Of a stretch of 42,504 nucleotides of DNA, positions 39,779-42,504 are shown piece after piece. Source of the DNA: Pseudoxanthobacter soli DSM 19599 (GTDB lineage Bacteria > Pseudomonadota > Alphaproteobacteria > Rhizobiales > Segnochrobactraceae). The DNA lies in NCBI GenBank assembly GCA_945898215.1, contig CAMDHY010000026.1, positions 1-42,504 on the forward strand, given 5' to 3'. Positions within the stretch are counted from its first letter, which is position 1. The number at the start of each line of letters is the position of its first letter. A program made the position numbers and the translations under genes. The notes under the pieces were generated by a model. The model saw nothing but the letters and a program-made list of their open reading frames with translations. It was not told where the DNA came from and searched no databases.

Positions 39779-40396
39779 ATGTCGAAGCGCCATAGCGCCA
39801 AGCACAAGATCGATCGCCGTCTCGGCGAAAACATCTGGGGCCGCCCGAAGAGCCCCGTCAACCGCCGCGAATACGGCCCCGGCCAGCACGGCCAGCGCCG
39901 CAAGGGCAAGCTCTCCGACTTCGGCGTGCAGCTGCGCGCCAAGCAGAAGCTGAAGGGCTACTACGGCAACATCTCCGAGAAGCAGTTCCGCCGCGTCTAT
40001 GCGGAAGCCTCGCGCCAGAAGGGCGACACCTCCGAGCGGCTGATCGGCCTGCTCGAGAGCCGCCTCGACGCCGTCGTCTACCGCGCGAAGTTCGTGCCGA
40101 CCGTGTTCGCGGCGCGCCAGTTCGTCAGCCACGGCCACGTCAAGGTCAACGGCAAGCGCGTCAACATCGGCAGCTATCGCTGCCGGCCGGGCGACACCAT
40201 CGAGGTGCAGGAGCGCTCGCGCCAGATGGTGCTGGTGCTCGAGGCCGTGCAGTCGCCGGAGCGCGACGTGCCGGACTACATCGACGCCGACCACCACAAG
40301 ATGGTGGCGAAGTTCGTGCGCCTGCCGACGCTCGCCGACGTGCCCTATCCTGTGCACATGGAGCCGAACCTGGTCGTCGAGTTCTACTCGCGCTGA
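39779..40396 (+). CDS. rpsD: 30S ribosomal protein S4
   Basis: A 205-residue S4, the standard length. S4 is a primary 16S-binding protein that nucleates the body of the small subunit and can act as a translational regulator. Signatures are [57 protein letters not shown] and the S4 RNA-binding domain [20 protein letters not shown] with [20 protein letters not shown]. The ATG at 39779 has GAAGGA at normal spacing. In alphaproteobacteria rpsD commonly stands apart from the alpha operon, as here. A clear terminator follows at 40463-40485. Confidence 0.98.
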   Translation: MSKRHSAKHKIDRRLGENIWGRPKSPVNRREYGPGQHGQRRKGKLSDFGVQLRAKQKLKGYYGNISEKQFRRVYAEASRQKGDTSERLIGLLESRLDAVVYRAKFVPTVFAARQFVSHGHVKVNGKRVNIGSYRCRPGDTIEVQERSRQMVLVLEAVQSPERDVPDYIDADHHKMVAKFVRLPTLADVPYPVHMEPNLVVEFYSR

Positions 40397-40462
40397 GGCG
40401 GGGTCTGCGGGGCGTCCCGGGTCGCCGGCGGCGGCTCGTGGCGTTCCGGCGAAGTTTGCGAA

Positions 40463-40485
40463 GGCCGCCCCCCGGGCGGCCTTTT
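40463..40485 (+). terminator. Intrinsic terminator after rpsD
   Basis: GGCCGCCC (40463-40470) pairs perfectly with GGGCGGCC (40474-40481) around a CCC loop, followed by TTTT. It lies 66 bases after the rpsD stop codon and is on the plus strand. Confidence 0.9.
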
Positions 40486-40664
40486 GCGTTTCGGTGGGCG
40501 CGTTCGGGGCGCTGGATCTCCGGGGCGGCTAGCCCGGCACGCCACCGTGCAGAGAGCCGGCCAGCGGCCGGGGGCCGATGCGACGGCGCCCGCGGCCTGC
40601 GGGTTGGCCCGAGGTCTCCGGAAGCTGCCGCGCGTGTCGGCGGTGCCGGCGCCGCCCCGGTCGG

Positions 40665-40757
40665 GCGCGCTGTCGCGGGAACTCAGCCCGGCGCGCTGTC
40701 GCGCGCGTTCAGCCAAGCGCGCTGTCGCGCGCGTTCAGCCAAGCGCGCTGTCGCGCG
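40665..40757. repeat. Tandem 26-bp repeat containing the end of a small gene
   Basis: Units start at 40665, 40691, 40717 and 40743 with the core GCGCGCTGTCGCG. The second and third units are identical; the first diverges in its middle and the fourth is partial. Each unit is self-complementary (GCGCG...CGCGC) and can form a hairpin. On the minus strand the unit encodes RDSALG plus a TGA, so the copies are duplications of the last codons and stop of the gene at 40735-41010. Confidence 0.85.
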
Positions 40758-41010
40758 TGAGGGCGGCCTCGAGGTCTTCCGGGCGGACGGTGACGAGCTG
40801 ACCGGTGGCGCCGCGGTCCGGGCCGGCGGCGGGCGCGATCGCCGGCAGGGCGAGCATCGTCGCCGTGCGGCGGTAGGCGAGGAAGGAGAGGCCGGGCACC
40901 TCCTCCTCGTCGATCACCAGCCGGTAGGTTCCGGGCGGCTGCGACGCCTCGAGCGGCGGCAGCCGGAACGGCCGGGCGAACGTCACGGTGGTCTCGGTGG
41001 TGCGGCTCAT
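40735..41010 (-). CDS. Conserved hypothetical protein, 91 residues
   Basis: A 91-residue cytoplasmic protein resembling a small conserved family of Hyphomicrobiales that opens with VTFARPFRLPPLEASQPPG, then TYRLVIDEEEVPGLSFLAYR and RTATMLALPA. No function is known for the family. The last residues, ALTRDSALG, fall inside the 26-bp tandem repeat, so the C-terminus and stop codon are repeat-encoded and could vary between strains. The start is the ATG at 41008-41010; the distance from the 45-residue gene above is 17 bases, so the two are probably cotranscribed. The ribosome-binding site is modest. Confidence 0.65.
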   Translation of the reverse strand: MSRTTETTVTFARPFRLPPLEASQPPGTYRLVIDEEEVPGLSFLAYRRTATMLALPAIAPAAGPDRGATGQLVTVRPEDLEAALTRDSALG

Positions 41011-41027
41011 CGGGCCGGCTCCCGCCG

Positions 41028-41165
41028 TCAGCCCTTCTTCTTGTTTCCCGTCGCCTGCGTGCCCTTCATCATGGCGAGCACGGGAGCGGGGGCGGTGGCC
41101 GCCGGCGGCTTGTCGGCCTTCGGCTTGCGGATCTCGCGGTTGCTGCGCTTCTGGCCTTTGGCCAT
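41028..41165 (-). CDS. Small basic conserved hypothetical protein, 45 residues
   Basis: Reading the minus strand from the ATG at 41163-41165 gives MAKGQKRSNREIRKPKADKP, then PAATAPAPVLAMMKGTQATG and NKKKG before a TGA. The strong site GGGAGGACAT precedes the start with good spacing, which is the main reason to call so short a gene. The MAKGQ(K/M)RSNRE(I/A)(R/K)KPK opening matches a small Lys-rich protein widespread in Hyphomicrobiales whose function is unknown. A role with nucleic acid is plausible from the charge alone, but that is inference. It appears to head a two-gene unit with the 91-residue gene. Confidence 0.8.
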   Translation of the reverse strand: MAKGQKRSNREIRKPKADKPPAATAPAPVLAMMKGTQATGNKKKG

Positions 41166-41212
41166 GCCGATGTCCTCCCTGGGCCGGCCCGCGTCGCGGA
41201 CGGCCGGAAACG

Positions 41213-41244
41213 AAAAGCCCCGCGTCCTCGGGGAGGCGCGGGGC
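41213..41244 (-). terminator. Intrinsic terminator after cspA
   Basis: Read on the minus strand, GCCCCGCG (41244-41237) pairs with CGCGGGGC (41224-41217), followed by TTTT at 41216-41213. It lies downstream of cspA and upstream of the 45-residue gene, separating the two transcripts. Confidence 0.85.
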
Positions 41245-41379
41245 CGAGGGCGCGCGAGGCACCCGGTCGAGCTCGAAGCTCCGATCGCTCCGGGGCGGAG
41301 GGGGCCGGTGACCCGGACCTCACGGCGCCCGCGGGGCGGGCCGCCGGCCGCACGGACGAGCCGCGCCGCCGGCCGGCGA

Positions 41380-41592
41380 TCAGCTCAGGAGCTTCAGGTT
41401 GTCCGCCGACATCTTGCCGCTCTTGCGATCGGCGACGAGCTCGAAGCCGACCTTCTGCCCCTCGCGCAGGTCGCTCAGACCGGAGCGCTCGACCGCGCTG
41501 ATGTGCACGAAGGCATCGCTGCCGCCGCCATCAGGAGCGATGAAACCGAAGCCCTTCTGGGCGTTGAACCACTTCACGGTTCCCGAAGCCAT
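41380..41592 (-). CDS. cspA: Cold-shock-domain protein
   Basis: A 70-residue cold-shock protein consisting of one CSD/OB-fold domain that binds single-stranded nucleic acid and acts as an RNA chaperone. Landmarks are MASGTVKWFNAQKGFGFIAP with RNP1 KGFGFI, and RNP2 AFVHISAVERSGL, followed by EGQKVGFELVADRKSGKMSA and the terminal NLKLL. The ATG at 41590-41592 has AAAGGG about eight bases upstream. The symbol is generic, because several paralogues are usual in this group and it cannot be told which this is. The leader region upstream (41593-41660) is locally AT-richer, as is typical for cold-shock genes. Confidence 0.93.
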   Translation of the reverse strand: MASGTVKWFNAQKGFGFIAPDGGGSDAFVHISAVERSGLSDLREGQKVGFELVADRKSGKMSADNLKLLS

Positions 41593-42144
41593 GGGAAACC
41601 CTTTCTAGATCTATTTGGGATCGCTTGCCGGCGTCGCCGCCGACCGTCGAATTCGCATTTTCAGGCACGAGTATCGACCACCGGCCCTCATGCGAAGGCG
41701 GCGCCCGACGAAATCCTACCGTTCATCGACGGAACGACTATGGACGATGCCGGAAAATTTACAAGCGGGAACGACTTCGCCCGGCGTTGAAAAATCGGGA
41801 CAGTCGAGCGGTCTGGAGCGGGAAAGTACGATCGGCGAGCGGGGTTCTTCGATGTGGAGCCGCTCTCTACGACTGCACCATCGCGGAGAATTTCTGTGCG
41901 AGCGTGGGCATCGCCGTCGATCGCGCGGCGGTCACTCTGATTGTCGCCCGGAGCCGCGACGGCGCGCGGTCTGGACGCGGGGAGCCATGTCCGCCCGCCG
42001 CCGCCGTCCACCGGCGCCGCAAACACGATGGTCGCGAGAACATATTGCGAACGAGAACAAACGTGGTACATTGCCGGTCGAGCCGGCGCGGCGCCGGGCG
42101 GACGTTTGAACGCGGCGACCGGCCGTGGAATAAGGAGCCCCTCC
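41593..42144. other. Divergent intergenic region between cspA and recA
   Basis: This 552-bp gap separates two divergent genes and must hold both promoters. No convincing gene is seen: the open frames in it have no family resemblance. An SOS box lies at 42038-42052 near recA. AT-richer segments occur near 41605-41625 (cspA leader side) and 42040-42070 (recA side). Confidence 0.6.
42038..42052 (+). promoter_or_regulatory. LexA (SOS) box of recA
   Basis: GAAC-ATATTGC-GAAC matches exactly the alphaproteobacterial LexA operator, two GAAC (or GTTC on the other strand) half-sites with a seven-base spacer as a direct repeat. It lies 93 bases before the recA start, where it would allow DNA-damage induction. 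A further GAAC at 42055-42058 overlaps the downstream flank. Confidence 0.85.
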
Positions 42145-42504
42145 ATGTCGCAAGCGAATCTGCGCCTGATCGAAGGAACGTCGATGGACAAAAGGAAGGC
42201 GCTCGACGCCGCGCTGAGCCAGATCGAACGCTCGTTCGGCAAGGGCTCGATCATGCGGCTCGGCCAGGGCAAGGCGGTGGAGGTGGAGTCCATTCCCACC
42301 GGCTCGCTCGGCCTCGACATCGCGCTCGGCATCGGCGGCCTTCCGAAGGGGCGCATCGTCGAGATCTACGGGCCGGAATCCTCCGGCAAGACGACGCTCG
42401 CGCTGCACGTCGTCGCCGAGGCCCAGAAGCTCGGTGGCGTCTGTGCCTTCGTCGACGCCGAGCATGCCCTCGACCCGCTCTATGCCCGCAAGCTCGGCGT
42501 CGAC
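42145..42504 (+). CDS. recA: RecA recombinase, 5' part (runs off the window)
   Basis: The first 120 codons of RecA, the ATP-dependent DNA strand-exchange protein and co-protease for Lex[21 protein letters not shown] is followed by the family core [19 protein letters not shown], then [40 protein letters not shown] with the Walker A GPESSGKT, and [20 protein letters not shown]. The start ATG at 42145 has TAAGGAG at 42131-42137; the N-terminal extension is usual in alphaproteobacteria. Everything after residue 120 lies outside the window. An SOS box stands upstream. Confidence 0.97.
   Translation, partial: MSQANLRLIEGTSMDKRKALDAALSQIERSFGKGSIMRLGQGKAVEVESIPTGSLGLDIALGIGGLPKGRIVEIYGPESSGKTTLALHVVAEAQKLGGVCAFVDAEHALDPLYARKLGVD

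Noticed and set aside
40665-40757. Tandem repeat as a CRISPR array
   Set aside because: The 26-bp units are directly adjacent with no spacers, and no cas genes are present.
41615-42356. Open frames on both strands between cspA and recA
   Set aside because: No family resemblance, no ribosome-binding sites, and the minus-strand frame overlaps the start of recA.

Overview
The window is high-GC DNA (estimated by eye at about 70%) from an alphaproteobacterium, most likely of the order Hyphomicrobiales (Rhizobiales). The pointers are a glpR-D-S-T-P-Q-U-V glycerol-uptake operon of the rhizobial type, an alphaproteobacterial LexA box (GAAC-N7-GAAC) before recA, small proteins typical of this group, and palindromic intergenic repeats ending in GGATGAGGG. 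No phage, plasmid or CRISPR genes are seen. The left edge may be the right end of an element integrated in tRNA-Asp.

Layout. 1-258: possible end of an integrated element, closing with a 3'-half tRNA-Asp fragment. 372-2360: a broken glycosyltransferase, a SpoIIAA-like protein, and a secreted-type Hint-domain protein with a Flp-pilin-like N-terminus. 2448-6102: gabT and a NarL-type two-component pair. 6170-16387 (minus strand): glycerol catabolism, in transcription order glpR, glpD, glpS, glpT, glpP, glpQ, glpU, glpV, glpK, with GlpR-like operator repeats before glpR and glpD. 16524-22172: two glutamine-synthetase-family ligases flanking an MFS transporter and a glutathione S-transferase-like gene. 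22248-24170: kup. 24260-28305: a membrane GGDEF-EAL protein whose start overlaps the end of a lipoprotein sugar-binding gene; that gene carries an in-frame TAG between its lipobox and its binding domain. 28493-29436: thiM with a TPP riboswitch. 29702-35552: AraC regulator, amidohydrolase, VWA protein, MoxR ATPase and ilvD, all minus strand. 35673-37308: trmJ and a secreted protein. 37309-37850: a lower-GC patch with an unrecognised gene. 38099-42504: DUF559 protein, murI, rpsD, two small conserved proteins, cspA and the 5' part of recA.

How the genes work together. GlpV/P/Q/S/T (plus GlpU) would import glycerol, GlpK phosphorylate it and GlpD oxidise glycerol-3-phosphate to DHAP, under GlpR. 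The two ATPases of this importer look asymmetric: one composite ATP site is canonical and the other degenerate. The sugar-binding lipoprotein and the GGDEF-EAL receptor look like a binding-protein/c-di-GMP signalling pair in the style of NspS-MbaA, without an adjacent transporter. The strongest points for follow-up are this pair with its amber codon, the Flp-Hint fusion, the asymmetric ATPases, the MoxR-VWA-amidohydrolase module and the tRNA-Asp fragment. All calls come from reading the sequence; no database search was run.
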